Assembly: GCF_020075495.1 (NCBI RefSeq)
Contig: NZ_JABYQT010000007.1
Coordinates: forward strand, 124,001 to 188,000
Length of the DNA stretch: 64,000 nucleotides
Direction of reading: 5' to 3'
From: Vreelandella aquamarina
Lineage (GTDB): Bacteria > Pseudomonadota > Gammaproteobacteria > Pseudomonadales > Halomonadaceae
In this document: positions 9,257-18,211 of the stretch, piece after piece
How positions within the stretch are numbered: position 1 is the first letter of the stretch
Layout of the letters: every line of letters starts with the position of its first letter
Notes under the pieces: generated by a model
The model's database searches: none
Told to the model about the DNA's origin: nothing
Seen by the model: only the letters and a program-made list of their open reading frames with translations
Program-made: the position numbers and the translations under genes

Positions 9257-9928
9257 CTATTCGCCACGGGACGCAAAGTGTCGATAAAAGCCCTCGGCCC
9301 TGATGGCTTCTTCTACCGCCTTGGGAAGCAGATAGCGAGTACTTTTGCCCTCGCCAAGCCGCTGGCGAATGTAGGTCGCTGAAATCGCCATCTGCGAAGG
9401 CAGCGTCAGCATCATGACCCCACCACTTGGGCGATGCATCAGCGAATCCGCCTGTTCGACTTCGCGCGCGCCTACCAGTTCCGTCAATTCATCAGGCCAG
9501 GGCGTGGCATACCCAGGGCGCGCCATGACCGCCAGATGGGCATGGGCGAAAAGCTCCTGCGCCCTGTGCCACTGAGGAAGACGCAAGAACGCGTCAAACC
9601 CGATAATCATCACCAGCCGGGCCTGCTGGCCATACTCTTCACGCAGCTCGATCAGGGTATCAATACTGTAGGAGGGACCGGCTCGGCGAAGCTCCCGGTC
9701 ATCGGCATGCAGCCCCGGCGTATCCGCGATACCCAGCTTCAGAAGTGCCAGACGCTGCTCGGCGGATACCTGGGGTTCGCCACGCAGCGGCGGCTTGGGT
9801 GCCGGTATCATGTGCAGCCGATCAAGCCCCAGGGTTTCGCGTGCTTCAACTGCGCTGCGCAAATGGCCGTGGTGAATGGGATCGAACGTACCCCCCAGCA
9901 TGCCGATTCTTGGTGCATTGGAACTCAT
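9257..9928 (-). CDS. nadD: Nicotinate-nucleotide adenylyltransferase
   Basis: Adenylates nicotinate mononucleotide in NAD synthesis. The nucleotidyltransferase motif [12 protein letters not shown] is at the N-terminus with its two histidines, and the C-terminal SATYIRQRL segment holds the ISSTxIR-type motif. Length is 223 residues, normal for the family. Its ATG overlaps the proA stop by 4 bases. About 90 bases separate it from rsfS, where a secondary promoter could sit, though none is obvious. Confidence 0.95.
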   Translation of the reverse strand: MSSNAPRIGMLGGTFDPIHHGHLRSAVEARETLGLDRLHMIPAPKPPLRGEPQVSAEQRLALLKLGIADTPGLHADDRELRRAGPSYSIDTLIELREEYGQQARLVMIIGFDAFLRLPQWHRAQELFAHAHLAVMARPGYATPWPDELTELVGAREVEQADSLMHRPSGGVMMLTLPSQMAISATYIRQRLGEGKSTRYLLPKAVEEAIRAEGFYRHFASRGE

Positions 9929-11232
9929 TGCCGAACCTGGCCATCTCCGAAGACAACGTACTTCTGAGTAGTCAGGCCTTCAAGCCCCACTGGCCCGCGC
10001 GCATGCAGCTTGTCGGTGGAAATGCCGATTTCGGCGCCAAGCCCGTATTCGAAGCCGTCGGCGAAACGGGTAGAGGCATTGACCATGACCGAGCTTGAAT
10101 CCACCTCGGCCATGAAACGACGCGCCAGCGAATAATCCTGAGTCACGATGGCATCGGTATGGTGAGAGCCGTACTGCTCGATATGCGCAATCGCCTCGTC
10201 CATGCCATCGACCACCTTGATGGCCAGAACCGGCGCCAGATATTCGGCGTACCAGTCCTCTTCAGAAGCGGCAAGCGCCTGGGGCAATAGCGTACGGGTG
10301 CGCTCACAGCCGCGTAGCTCGACGCCATGCTCGCCGTAGGCGCGCGCCAGCTCGGGCAGCAGCAGGTCAGCGATCGGCGCATCCACCAGCAGGGTTTCCA
10401 TGGTGTTGCAGGTGCCATACCGGTGCGTCTTGGCATTCACCGCAATCGCCAGCGCCTTGGCCGGGTCCGCCGTGGTATCGATATACACATGGCATACACC
10501 GTCCAGATGCTTGATCACCGGCACCTTGGCTTCTCGAGAAATACGCTCGATCAAGGACTTGCCGCCACGCGGAATGATCACATCCACATACTCCGGCATG
10601 CTGATCAGCGCGCCGACCGCTGCGCGATCCGTCGTGGCCACTACTTGAACTGCACTTACAGGCAGCCCTGCATCCTCGAGTCCTCGGGCAATGCATTCGC
10701 TGATGGCCGCGTTCGAGGCGCGCGCCTCGGACCCACCGCGCAGAATGCAGGCATTGCCCGACTTCAAGCACAGGCTGGCGGCTTCCAGGGTCACGTTTGG
10801 GCGTGATTCATAGATGATGCCCACCACGCCAAGCGGCACGCGCATCTTGCCGACCTGGATACCGGTTGGCCGGTAGCTCATGCCGTCAATTTCGCCAACC
10901 GGGTCAGGTAGCGCCGCTACTTGACGAAGCCCTTCGATCATCGCATCGATACGCGCATCGTTAAGCGCCAGGCGATCCAGCAGCGCGCTATCCAGTCCGT
11001 TTTCCTGGCCGCGCGCAAGATCATCAGCATTGGCATCGAGTATCTGCTGGCGCGCGCCTTCCAACCGGTTCGCCATGGCATTAAGAGCACGATTCTTGGT
11101 CCCCGTTTCAGCACGACGCAGCGCGCTTGCCGCTGACCGCGCCGCTTTCCCGAGCGTCTTCATGTACGCGGGGATGTCGCCGGCGCCTAGTTGCTGCTGG
11201 GCCTCATCGTGAAACGGTGCTAAAACGCTCAT
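9925..11232 (-). CDS. proA: Gamma-glutamyl phosphate reductase
   Basis: Reduces gamma-glutamyl phosphate to glutamate semialdehyde in proline synthesis. The 435-residue protein carries the aldehyde-dehydrogenase-like active site Cys in [13 protein letters not shown], the motif [16 protein letters not shown] and the C-terminal [29 protein letters not shown], all specific to ProA. It is the first gene of the minus-strand operon and is divergent from the gene at 11405. In a halophile-like organism proline is also an osmolyte, but nothing here shows that use. Confidence 0.97.
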   Translation of the reverse strand: MSVLAPFHDEAQQQLGAGDIPAYMKTLGKAARSAASALRRAETGTKNRALNAMANRLEGARQQILDANADDLARGQENGLDSALLDRLALNDARIDAMIEGLRQVAALPDPVGEIDGMSYRPTGIQVGKMRVPLGVVGIIYESRPNVTLEAASLCLKSGNACILRGGSEARASNAAISECIARGLEDAGLPVSAVQVVATTDRAAVGALISMPEYVDVIIPRGGKSLIERISREAKVPVIKHLDGVCHVYIDTTADPAKALAIAVNAKTHRYGTCNTMETLLVDAPIADLLLPELARAYGEHGVELRGCERTRTLLPQALAASEEDWYAEYLAPVLAIKVVDGMDEAIAHIEQYGSHHTDAIVTQDYSLARRFMAEVDSSSVMVNASTRFADGFEYGLGAEIGISTDKLHARGPVGLEGLTTQKYVVFGDGQVRQ

Positions 11233-11404
11233 GCTCTCTCCCTCTGGTCATGGTCTGGACAATCGTGGCAATTGTGCTCGGTGCTAGGCAATATACTACG
11301 CTACCTGAATTATGATGGGTGCCTGTATTTCCTATTCCAGTCAGCTGCTTAGTGCACTCTCTGGCTGGATGAACGGCATTGACAAGGATGAATAGTAAGC
11401 CACC

Positions 11405-12253
11405 ATGCAAAGCAAATACAAAATTCGCCTTCTCAAGGCTAACCTGATCGCGGCCGCAGGCGTACTGGCTGCCTGGTCGCTATCGGCAACGCCGGTGGTG
11501 GCGCTGGCACTCTGGGTATCGTTTGGCTGGCTGGTCATTACCGCGTTACTGCTCGATTTCAGTCATCGCTACTCCCATGGCCTGACGTGGCAGGTCATTC
11601 CCGGTGCCCTTCTACTGGGCTTGATAGCCACCGCCCCAGAGCGGCACGGCCTGCTTGTCTGGGCGTGGGCCGCCGTGTTCATGCTTCCCCAACCGCGCTG
11701 GACCTTCATGTTCAACGCAAGTGCCGCGGCTCTTGGCTGGATATTGATCACGCCGGAGCAAAGTATTGCCGAAAGAGCCTTAATGCTCATCCTGCTTGGC
11801 ATTCTGGGCATGCTGGCGCTTTCCAGAGCGCGTCAGCTCATCGACATGAACGGGGCTATCCGCCAGCGTTCACGCCTTATTCCCGGCGCCAACTTCTGGG
11901 CGGGCGAACAACTCCTGCGCGACCTGCCCCGCGAACAGACCCGCGCCGAGCGCGAAGCCATCCACGCTGAGCTTATCGTGCTGAAGGTCAAGCGCCGTCA
12001 GCTCTGGGCAACGGCCAAGAGGCTTTGCTCGCTCGCCTACCCGTTTGAAAATACGTATCGACTGAACAATACCTGTCTGGCCACGCTCATGCTTTCCCGC
12101 TCCCCCCAGGAGGCAGCGCTGCGCCGCAAACAGCTGCAGGCAGCCTTGGCCGACAACGTAGCCAGCCACTATCTACCATTGATCGACATAGAGCCTGCCA
12201 CGCTGTCCCTTGATCGGTTATGCCATGCTCCCATGACCAGGAGCACGACGTGA
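11405..12253 (+). CDS. Membrane protein with degenerate GGDEF-like C-terminal region
   Basis: I do not recognise a named gene. About five membrane segments fill the first 150 residues. The cytoplasmic part from about 155 shows the layout of a GGDEF domain, with LIPGANFWAGEQLL where active enzymes have the TGLxNR segment and YRLNNTCLATLML where they have RxGGDEF. Both signatures are lost, so cyclic-di-GMP synthesis is not expected. The stop codon overlaps the GTG start of the next gene, which has the same architecture, so the two are translationally coupled and may form one membrane complex. The GGDEF relation is my inference from pattern spacing. Confidence 0.6.
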   Translation: MQSKYKIRLLKANLIAAAGVLAAWSLSATPVVALALWVSFGWLVITALLLDFSHRYSHGLTWQVIPGALLLGLIATAPERHGLLVWAWAAVFMLPQPRWTFMFNASAAALGWILITPEQSIAERALMLILLGILGMLALSRARQLIDMNGAIRQRSRLIPGANFWAGEQLLRDLPREQTRAEREAIHAELIVLKVKRRQLWATAKRLCSLAYPFENTYRLNNTCLATLMLSRSPQEAALRRKQLQAALADNVASHYLPLIDIEPATLSLDRLCHAPMTRSTT

Positions 12254-13179
12254 GCCTGCACCCGTTTCCAAATCGGCTGATGACCCTGGCCTATAGTGCA
12301 AGCCTTGTATTGATGGTGGGCTATGCACTATGGCTTTACGCCATGGGCAACTACCTGAGCCTGCTGGTGCCGGCTTTCATGACCCTGCTGTTGCTGGCGG
12401 CCCTGCTTTTGCACCTTGGCCAGACGGCCAGAGGCTTCATCGCACGGATTCTCTTGCTGGTTGCTACCTGCCTTGCGGTCTTGAATGCGCTTTGCACCCC
12501 GCCTTACGCCTCGCCGATGTGGCTTGGCCTGCCCATGGCAACGGCTTTTTTGCTGCTACCCTTATGGGCGGCGCTGGTTTTGACGGGGCTGGCCGGCCCG
12601 CTCGTATGGAGCGCCGTCGACCATCCGGTTTTACCCAGCGATTACGCAGTTGGTTATCTGGCGTTACTGCTTCTGCTGGCACTACCTCGCTGGGAGCACG
12701 GCCGGCGGCGGGCGCTGTTGGACGCCACCGATCCCAATGACTGTTATTGTAACGCGTTGAATATCACCAGTTTGAAAGAGCGGCTGCAAAACGAATTCCA
12801 GCGCGCGGCCATGCTGAACAAGCGTCTGGCCGTGTTAGTGATCCATTTACCTCAGCTGGATATGGCCGAAGAGCAGTTCGGCCCTCGGGCAAAACTTGCG
12901 CTGCTCAACACGCTATGCAACGAAATACACGCCCGCTGCCGCGACCATGATGTACTGGGCCGCGCTGGCGAGGCCACGTTCTGGCTGGTGTTGCCCGATA
13001 CCAGCGAGAGCGGCGCCCTGCTCGTGCGTGAACGACTGCACTACGCCCTCTCGCAGTGCGTATTGATTGAAACCGGCCAGTTCGAAGCGCGCATTGCCGC
13101 CTGCTTGCCGAACAAAGAGAGCTTTGAACGCTACGTACAACGTCTCAATGGCCGTGCCCAGGCGCTGGCAAACGGATGA
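12250..13179 (+). CDS. Membrane protein with degenerate GGDEF domain
   Basis: About six membrane helices in the first 150 residues are followed by a GGDEF-like domain: LAVLVIHLPQLD, then RCRDHDVLGRAGEATFWLVLPDTSESGALLVRERL (in separate strands). The position of the GGDEF loop reads GRAGEATF, so the catalytic acidic residues are missing. A regulatory or scaffold role is more likely than diguanylate cyclase activity. The start is a GTG at 12250 that overlaps the upstream stop in a GTGA arrangement; an upstream ATG at 12220 would lie inside the preceding gene. Expression is coupled to that gene and probably to the DedA-PAP2 gene 25 bases downstream. Confidence 0.65.
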   Translation: MSLHPFPNRLMTLAYSASLVLMVGYALWLYAMGNYLSLLVPAFMTLLLLAALLLHLGQTARGFIARILLLVATCLAVLNALCTPPYASPMWLGLPMATAFLLLPLWAALVLTGLAGPLVWSAVDHPVLPSDYAVGYLALLLLLALPRWEHGRRRALLDATDPNDCYCNALNITSLKERLQNEFQRAAMLNKRLAVLVIHLPQLDMAEEQFGPRAKLALLNTLCNEIHARCRDHDVLGRAGEATFWLVLPDTSESGALLVRERLHYALSQCVLIETGQFEARIAACLPNKESFERYVQRLNGRAQALANG

Positions 13180-13204
13180 CGGCTTTTATCTTCAGGAGTG
13201 ACAT

Positions 13205-14602
13205 GTGTCTTTAGCCGATACCCTTCACCAGCTCTCGCTCTCTGTGCCCATGCTGCTGCTGGTAATTCTGCTGATCTCGCTGGCGGAATCGTTGGCACTG
13301 GTCGGCCTTCTCGTGCCTGGCGTGGTGCTGATTACCGCAGCCGCGTCGCTGGCGGGTCATGAATCCGTCAGTCTGCTGTGGGTGGTCATCGCTGCCTTTC
13401 TAGGCGCTGTCATAGGCGACGGCGTGAGCTTCAGGCTGGGCTATCATCATCGCGAGCAGATTACCAAGCGTTGGCCGCTGTCCGTACACCCGGAATGGAT
13501 AGGTCGCGGCGCGCGGTTTTTTGAACGCTACGGCCTCTACTCGGTTTTCTTTGGCCGCTTCGTAGGCCCGGTAAGGCCGATCATTCCTTTGGTGGCAGGC
13601 ATGATGCGCATGCCGCCGCGCACTTTTCTGTGGGCCAATGTAGGTTCGGCGGTGCTCTGGGCACCGGCCTATGTGCTGCCGGGGTATCTGTTGGGGCGCA
13701 CCTGGCAAGAGCATCTTCTATTGCCCCCCGGCGTCAAGACAGCGCTTGTGATACTGGCGGCCTGCATCGTGGTGCTTGCGGTCATCTTTTCTTGGGGACG
13801 TGCACAGGTGGGGCGTCAAGGCCGGATATATCTGGCCATCGCCCGCCTGGCCAGACGCATTCCTTTTCTGCGCCGCCCGTGGCTTGCCATGAGCCAATCC
13901 GGCGAGGTACCAATCGCCTCACTGCTGCTGTTGATCATTGCGCTGGCAAGCCTGTCGGGCTGGACACTGCTGGTCGTGTATCACGACGGCCCGTTGAACC
14001 TGGACCTCTACGTACAGAGTCTATTTGCGTGGATTCAGACCAGCGGCCTCATTTCGACCGGCGCGGTGTTTGCCAAGATTGGCGACAAACTGGGCATCGC
14101 GGTTCTGCTGATGCCCTGGGCAGTGTGGATGCTGTTCAACAAGCGCCTCGATGCCCTGCTGCACTGGGGGGCGGCGGTTGGCGGAATTGCACTGTTGAAC
14201 ACCGTCGGAAAGGCCTATTTTGGCCGCGCCCGCCCTGACACTCCCGACTATCTGACAGGCTCGCTCTCTTACCCGAGTGCACATACCTCGACATCGGTTG
14301 TCGTCCTCGGGTTGCTCGCGGCGTTCATCGCCTCTGAGCTGCCACGTAAAAGACGCGCCTGGGTGTACTGGGTGGCCATAGCCCTTGCCGTTCCCATGGC
14401 GCTTTCGCGGCTGGTCATTGGCGTGCACTGGTTCAGCGATCTGGTAGGCGGCGCGCTGCTGGGGCTGGTCGTCTGCGCGCTGGTGCGTCTAAGCTGGCAA
14501 AGCTATCCGCGTGCGTCGCTCAGGCCCTGCCCATGGCCGTGGCTGGGCCTGGCATCGCTCGTGCTGATCTGCGCGCGCATCGTCTTCTTTCCACCGGTCT
14601 GA
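13205..14602 (+). CDS. DedA-family / PAP2 phosphatase fusion protein
   Basis: Integral membrane protein of 465 residues joining two domains. Residues about 1-190 are DedA/SNARE-associated, with the motif FFGRFVGPVRPIIPLVAGMMRM. Residues about 230-460 are a type-2 phosphatidic acid phosphatase with the three catalytic motifs KAYFGRARP, PSAHTS and SRLVIGVHWFSDLVGG. DedA proteins include undecaprenyl-phosphate flippases and PAP2 enzymes dephosphorylate undecaprenyl-pyrophosphate or phosphatidate, so a lipid-carrier recycling role at the membrane is a reasonable inference. The start is GTG with AGGAG seven to nine bases upstream. Confidence 0.88.
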   Translation: MSLADTLHQLSLSVPMLLLVILLISLAESLALVGLLVPGVVLITAAASLAGHESVSLLWVVIAAFLGAVIGDGVSFRLGYHHREQITKRWPLSVHPEWIGRGARFFERYGLYSVFFGRFVGPVRPIIPLVAGMMRMPPRTFLWANVGSAVLWAPAYVLPGYLLGRTWQEHLLLPPGVKTALVILAACIVVLAVIFSWGRAQVGRQGRIYLAIARLARRIPFLRRPWLAMSQSGEVPIASLLLLIIALASLSGWTLLVVYHDGPLNLDLYVQSLFAWIQTSGLISTGAVFAKIGDKLGIAVLLMPWAVWMLFNKRLDALLHWGAAVGGIALLNTVGKAYFGRARPDTPDYLTGSLSYPSAHTSTSVVVLGLLAAFIASELPRKRRAWVYWVAIALAVPMALSRLVIGVHWFSDLVGGALLGLVVCALVRLSWQSYPRASLRPCPWPWLGLASLVLICARIVFFPPV

Positions 14603-14606
14603 GCCC

Positions 14607-15227
14607 TTAGCCCAGCGCCAGCCAGAGCCCTACGCCAATCATCAAGGAGCCGGCAATACGGTTTAAAAGCCGCACATTGCCGCTTTTCCCCAGCGTCTTG
14701 CGCAGCGTTTTACCCCCTGTGGCATATATCAGCATGCTGGCAAACTCGATCAGCAGGATCACCGCGATCAACAGTCCGAGCTGGCCGCCGAGCGGACGGC
14801 TGCTGTCCAGAAAAGGCGGCAGCAGCACCATGAAGAACGCCCAGCCCTTGGGGTTGGCAACGGCGGTGACGAAACCCTGCATGGCCAACTGCAAACGCCC
14901 CGCGGCAGGCCCGGCATCGAGCTCGGCGGGGATCGCCATGCGCCCGCGTGAGCGCCACATCATGATCCCCAGATAGGCAAGGTAGGCACCTCCTATCCAC
15001 TTGAACGCGATGAACAGTTCGGGCTGACGCAGCATCAGCGCGGCAACCCCCGCGCCAGCCGCGGCGGCGACAAGGCCTACGCCCAGAAGCTCGCCGACCA
15101 TCATCCAGAGCGTACGCTTAACGCCCTGAGTCATGCCCAGCACCATGGCAAGGGTCATGCACATGCCAGGCGTCAGCGAGACAAACAGGAAGGTGGGGAC
15201 AAAAATGGAGAGCGTAGCCCAGGTCAT
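14607..15227 (-). CDS. LysE-family amino-acid exporter
   Basis: A 206-residue membrane protein with six predicted helices. The N-terminal LTPGMCMTLAMVLGMTQGVKR matches the LysE/RhtB signature (PGP or PGM followed by a GxxxG-like region), and the NPKGWAFFMVLLPPFL segment is conserved in the family. Substrate is unknown; amino acids or related small molecules are usual. Its ATG overlaps the ubiX stop, so it is the third gene of an mpl-ubiX-lysE operon. Confidence 0.87.
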   Translation of the reverse strand: MTWATLSIFVPTFLFVSLTPGMCMTLAMVLGMTQGVKRTLWMMVGELLGVGLVAAAAGAGVAALMLRQPELFIAFKWIGGAYLAYLGIMMWRSRGRMAIPAELDAGPAAGRLQLAMQGFVTAVANPKGWAFFMVLLPPFLDSSRPLGGQLGLLIAVILLIEFASMLIYATGGKTLRKTLGKSGNVRLLNRIAGSLMIGVGLWLALG

Positions 15228-15895
15228 GGTTGGTCCTTAGCATTATTATTTGCATTCTCGTCTTGGAGTGCATTTGCCTGCTCGCCCCAGCGAGGCACCA
15301 GAGTGTGCGCAATACCCAGCTGATTGAGGATCCGCGCCACGATGAAATCCACCAGGTCATCGATATGCTGAGGGCGATGATAGAAACCCGGTGCGGCGGG
15401 CAGTATCACGACCCCCAGCCGACTCAGCGCCAGCATGTGCTCCAGGTGAATGGGCGACAGCGGGCTTTCCCGAGGCACCAGTACCAGCGTGCGACGCTCT
15501 TTGATGGCCACGTCCGCCGCGCGCTCGATCAAATTGTTGCTGGCGCCTGTCGCCACGGCTGAAAGCGTGCCGGTGGAACATGGGCAGACCACCATGGCCG
15601 AAGGCGCCCCGGAGCCCGACGCTACCGGCGCCATCCAGTCCTCGCGGCCGAAACAGCGTATCTGGCCTGGCCGGGCGCCACTTTGTGCGCTCAGCGCCTC
15701 GGCCAGACGTTCGGGCTGCGCAGGCAGGCGGGTGTCCGTTTCGGTGGCGATCACCATATGGGCCGCCTTGGAGATCATCACCCACACTTCATGGCCGGCC
15801 TCGACCAGCACATCGATCAAGCGCAAGCCGTACTGTGCCCCGGAGGCGCCGGTCAGCGCCACGGTTATCGGTTTCTTGAACGGTGCATCGCTCAT
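15224..15895 (-). CDS. ubiX: Flavin prenyltransferase UbiX
   Basis: Makes the prenylated FMN cofactor used by the UbiD decarboxylase in ubiquinone synthesis. Motifs are ALTGASGAQYGLRL (FMN binding) and VCPCSTGTLSAVATGASNNLIERAADV, plus LVPRESPLSPIHLEHML, all standard. A hydrophilic tail of about 20 residues after LNQLGI is an extension. Start and stop overlap the neighbours mpl and lysE by 4 bases each. No ubiD is seen in the window. Confidence 0.95.
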   Translation of the reverse strand: MSDAPFKKPITVALTGASGAQYGLRLIDVLVEAGHEVWVMISKAAHMVIATETDTRLPAQPERLAEALSAQSGARPGQIRCFGREDWMAPVASGSGAPSAMVVCPCSTGTLSAVATGASNNLIERAADVAIKERRTLVLVPRESPLSPIHLEHMLALSRLGVVILPAAPGFYHRPQHIDDLVDFIVARILNQLGIAHTLVPRWGEQANALQDENANNNAKDQP

Positions 15896-17277
15896 GCCAC
15901 GGGCTCCCGGTTGGCCAGCGCTTCAAGCAGGCGCTCGTGCACGTTTTCAAAGCCGCCGTTGGACATCACCACGATGCGGTCCAACGGTGCAGCCTCGGCA
16001 GCCACCGCACTGACCAGTGACTCGATATCGCGGTAGAGCTGCGCCCTGGCGCCCTGCTCGGCTACCAGCGTCTCCATCGACCACTCGATAGTGGCCGGCT
16101 GATACCAGTACACCCGGTCGGCATCGCGGATGCTCTCGTTCAGCCGATCACGCAGTGACCCCAGGCGCATGGTGTTGGAGCGCGGCTCGATCACCGCCAG
16201 CAGCCGGCCCTTGGTGGTGGTAGCGCGCAGCCCTTCAAGGGTTGCGGCAATGGCCGTGGGATGATGGGCGAAGTCATCGATCACCTGAACGCCGTTGACT
16301 TCGCCGCGCACTTCCTGACGTCGCCGCGGTGTTTCAAAGCGCGCCAGCGCCGCGCAGGCACGAGCAATATCCACCCCGCACTGGCGGGCCGCCGCCAGCG
16401 CGGCCAGGGCGTTACGCGCATTGTGCGCGCCGCTCAACGACCATTCGACCACGCCATCCTCCTCCCCCTGCTCCAGTCGGTGAATCACCTGGAAACGGCT
16501 GGCATCCGGGCGCTCGAGACACAGCTGCCAACTGCTTTCTGGCTGCTCGCCGAAATGCTCGACCGGCGTCCAGGCGCCCATGGCCAGCACGCGCTCGAGG
16601 GCGGGTTGTTCATCGGCAACCAGCAGCCGCCCCTGGCTTGGTACGGTGCGCACCAGATGGTGGAACTGGCGCTCGATGGCCGCAAGGTCAGGGAAGATAT
16701 CCGCATGATCGAACTCGAGATTATTGAGCACGGCGATCTGCGGACGGTAATGGACGAACTTCGAGCGCTTGTCGAAAAAGGCAGTGTCATACTCGTCGGC
16801 CTCGACGATGAACGGCCCTTGAGGATCACCAAGCCGTGCCGATACGCCAAAATTACGCGGCACACCACCAATCAGAAACCCCGGCGCCTGCCCTGCGCTC
16901 TCCAGAAGCCAGGCCAGCAGACTGGCCGTGGTGGTTTTGCCGTGGGTACCGGCTATGGCAATGACCTTGCGCCCTGGCAGCACATGCTCGGCAAGCCACT
17001 GGGCGCCGGAGGTATAGGGCAGGCCGCTATCAAGGAGCGCTTCCACTTCGACGTTCCCGCGGGAAAGCGCATTGCCGACGATCACCAGATCCACAGAGGC
17101 ATCCAGATGCTCCGCCCGGTAGCCCTCCATCAAGGTGATACCCGCCTCGGCAAGCTGCGTACTCATCGGTGGATAGACATTGGCATCCGAGCCGCTGACC
17201 TGGTGGCCCTGTTCACGCGCGAGCAGCGCAAGACTGCCCATGAAAGTGCCACAGATACCGATAATATGGAGATGCAT
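15892..17277 (-). CDS. mpl: Murein tripeptide ligase Mpl
   Basis: Joins recycled L-Ala-gamma-D-Glu-meso-DAP to UDP-MurNAc, saving cell-wall peptide. It is a Mur-ligase with the P-loop AGTHGKTTTASLLAWLLE, the carbamylated-lysine region FDKRSKFVHYRPQIAVLNNLEFDHADIF (two parts) and the C-terminal domain DDFAHHPTAIAATLEGLR. I place the start at 17277 (MHLHIIGICGTFMGSLALL), where the N-terminal Rossmann strand begins; 25 extra residues upstream to 17352 look non-conserved. Mpl next to ubiX is a common gammaproteobacterial arrangement. Confidence 0.94.
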   Translation of the reverse strand: MHLHIIGICGTFMGSLALLAREQGHQVSGSDANVYPPMSTQLAEAGITLMEGYRAEHLDASVDLVIVGNALSRGNVEVEALLDSGLPYTSGAQWLAEHVLPGRKVIAIAGTHGKTTTASLLAWLLESAGQAPGFLIGGVPRNFGVSARLGDPQGPFIVEADEYDTAFFDKRSKFVHYRPQIAVLNNLEFDHADIFPDLAAIERQFHHLVRTVPSQGRLLVADEQPALERVLAMGAWTPVEHFGEQPESSWQLCLERPDASRFQVIHRLEQGEEDGVVEWSLSGAHNARNALAALAAARQCGVDIARACAALARFETPRRRQEVRGEVNGVQVIDDFAHHPTAIAATLEGLRATTTKGRLLAVIEPRSNTMRLGSLRDRLNESIRDADRVYWYQPATIEWSMETLVAEQGARAQLYRDIESLVSAVAAEAAPLDRIVVMSNGGFENVHERLLEALANREPVA

Positions 17278-17528
17278 GGTGCGCCCCTGAAACGTAATCA
17301 ATACAGCCATGAAATTGTCAGAAAGACTATCACGACCGGCCTGATTGCTCATCCCTAAGCGCTGGTTTTAACGCTTGAAACGGTCGCCCATACAGCCCGC
17401 CATCCCCAGGCCTTCAAGTGACAAATGCTCACGATTGTTGCAGGATGCCCCACGCTGACCGACGACCGGTATTCAATACTGACCTTTCAACAACCGCTGA
17501 GCGCACTGGCGTCAGCGAGGAGCCAACC

Positions 17529-17918
17529 ATGCGCGTATTGATTCGCTATTTCTTCCGGGGTGTTCGTCTGGTGCTGGCACCGGTGATGATCATTTCGGAA
17601 AAGCTCACCACCCCAAGCGCCATCGAGCGCTCGCCTGCCGAGCAGGCGCGCGTCGACGAGGCCTGCCAGCGCCTAGCGCTTTATCAGTTCAAGACCTGCC
17701 CGTTCTGCATCAAGGTGCGCAAGGAGATCGCACGCCTTGGACTGAATATCGAACTGCGTGACACCCAGCACAACCCGGCGCACAAGCAGGCGCTGGTGGC
17801 AGGCGGCGGCCAGCCCAAGGTGCCGTGCCTCTACATTCACCACGAAGATGGTCGTGAAGAGTGGATGTACGAGTCCGACGATATCAACCGCTGGCTGCAT
17901 CAGCAGTTTGGCGCCTGA
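17529..17918 (+). CDS. Glutaredoxin-like protein with N-terminal membrane helix
   Basis: A thioredoxin-fold protein with the redox motif CPFC (in YQFKTCPFCIKVRKEI) and the conserved cis-Pro region GGQPKVPCLYI. A hydrophobic stretch at residues 5-22 (YFFRGVRLVLAPVMII) precedes the domain, suggesting membrane attachment with the domain on the cytoplasmic side. The ATG at 17529 is preceded by GAGGAG and is preferred to the frame start at 17418. The 130-residue length fits glutaredoxin-related proteins of marine gammaproteobacteria. The partner is unknown. Confidence 0.85.
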   Translation: MRVLIRYFFRGVRLVLAPVMIISEKLTTPSAIERSPAEQARVDEACQRLALYQFKTCPFCIKVRKEIARLGLNIELRDTQHNPAHKQALVAGGGQPKVPCLYIHHEDGREEWMYESDDINRWLHQQFGA

Positions 17919-18211
17919 CACGCGATCCGCTCGACAGCGTCATCGTCGGCCTTGATTCATGCTTCCCGGCAAACGATCGTTTACTTTCAGCGTACGACTT
18001 TCGGCCAATGCCAGTAGTCGGCATTGCGCCAACAATGTCCGGTCATTCAGGAGATGAATAAAGCCTGTCATTATTTCGATTGTGCGACGCCAGGCCATCT
18101 CTCTATGTTAGTCATATAGCTTGCAAGCTGACCGTGTCTGCTTTACTGGCTAACTGCGGGATTTCAGACGGTAAAGCGAACAATAAGACCATCAATAAAA
18201 CGGGAACGATC
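17919..18211. other. Intergenic region upstream of the peptide transporter operon
   Basis: No reading frame here looks coding. The stretch must contain the promoter of the peptide-transport genes, but I could not fix a convincing -35/-10 pair by eye. The ribosome-binding sequence GGGAACG lies just before the binding-protein ATG at 18212. Confidence 0.4.

Noticed and set aside
16261-17358. Plus-strand frame of 365 codons opposite mpl
   Set aside because: Mpl on the minus strand has complete Mur-ligase motifs, and the opposite frame is a codon-bias artefact.
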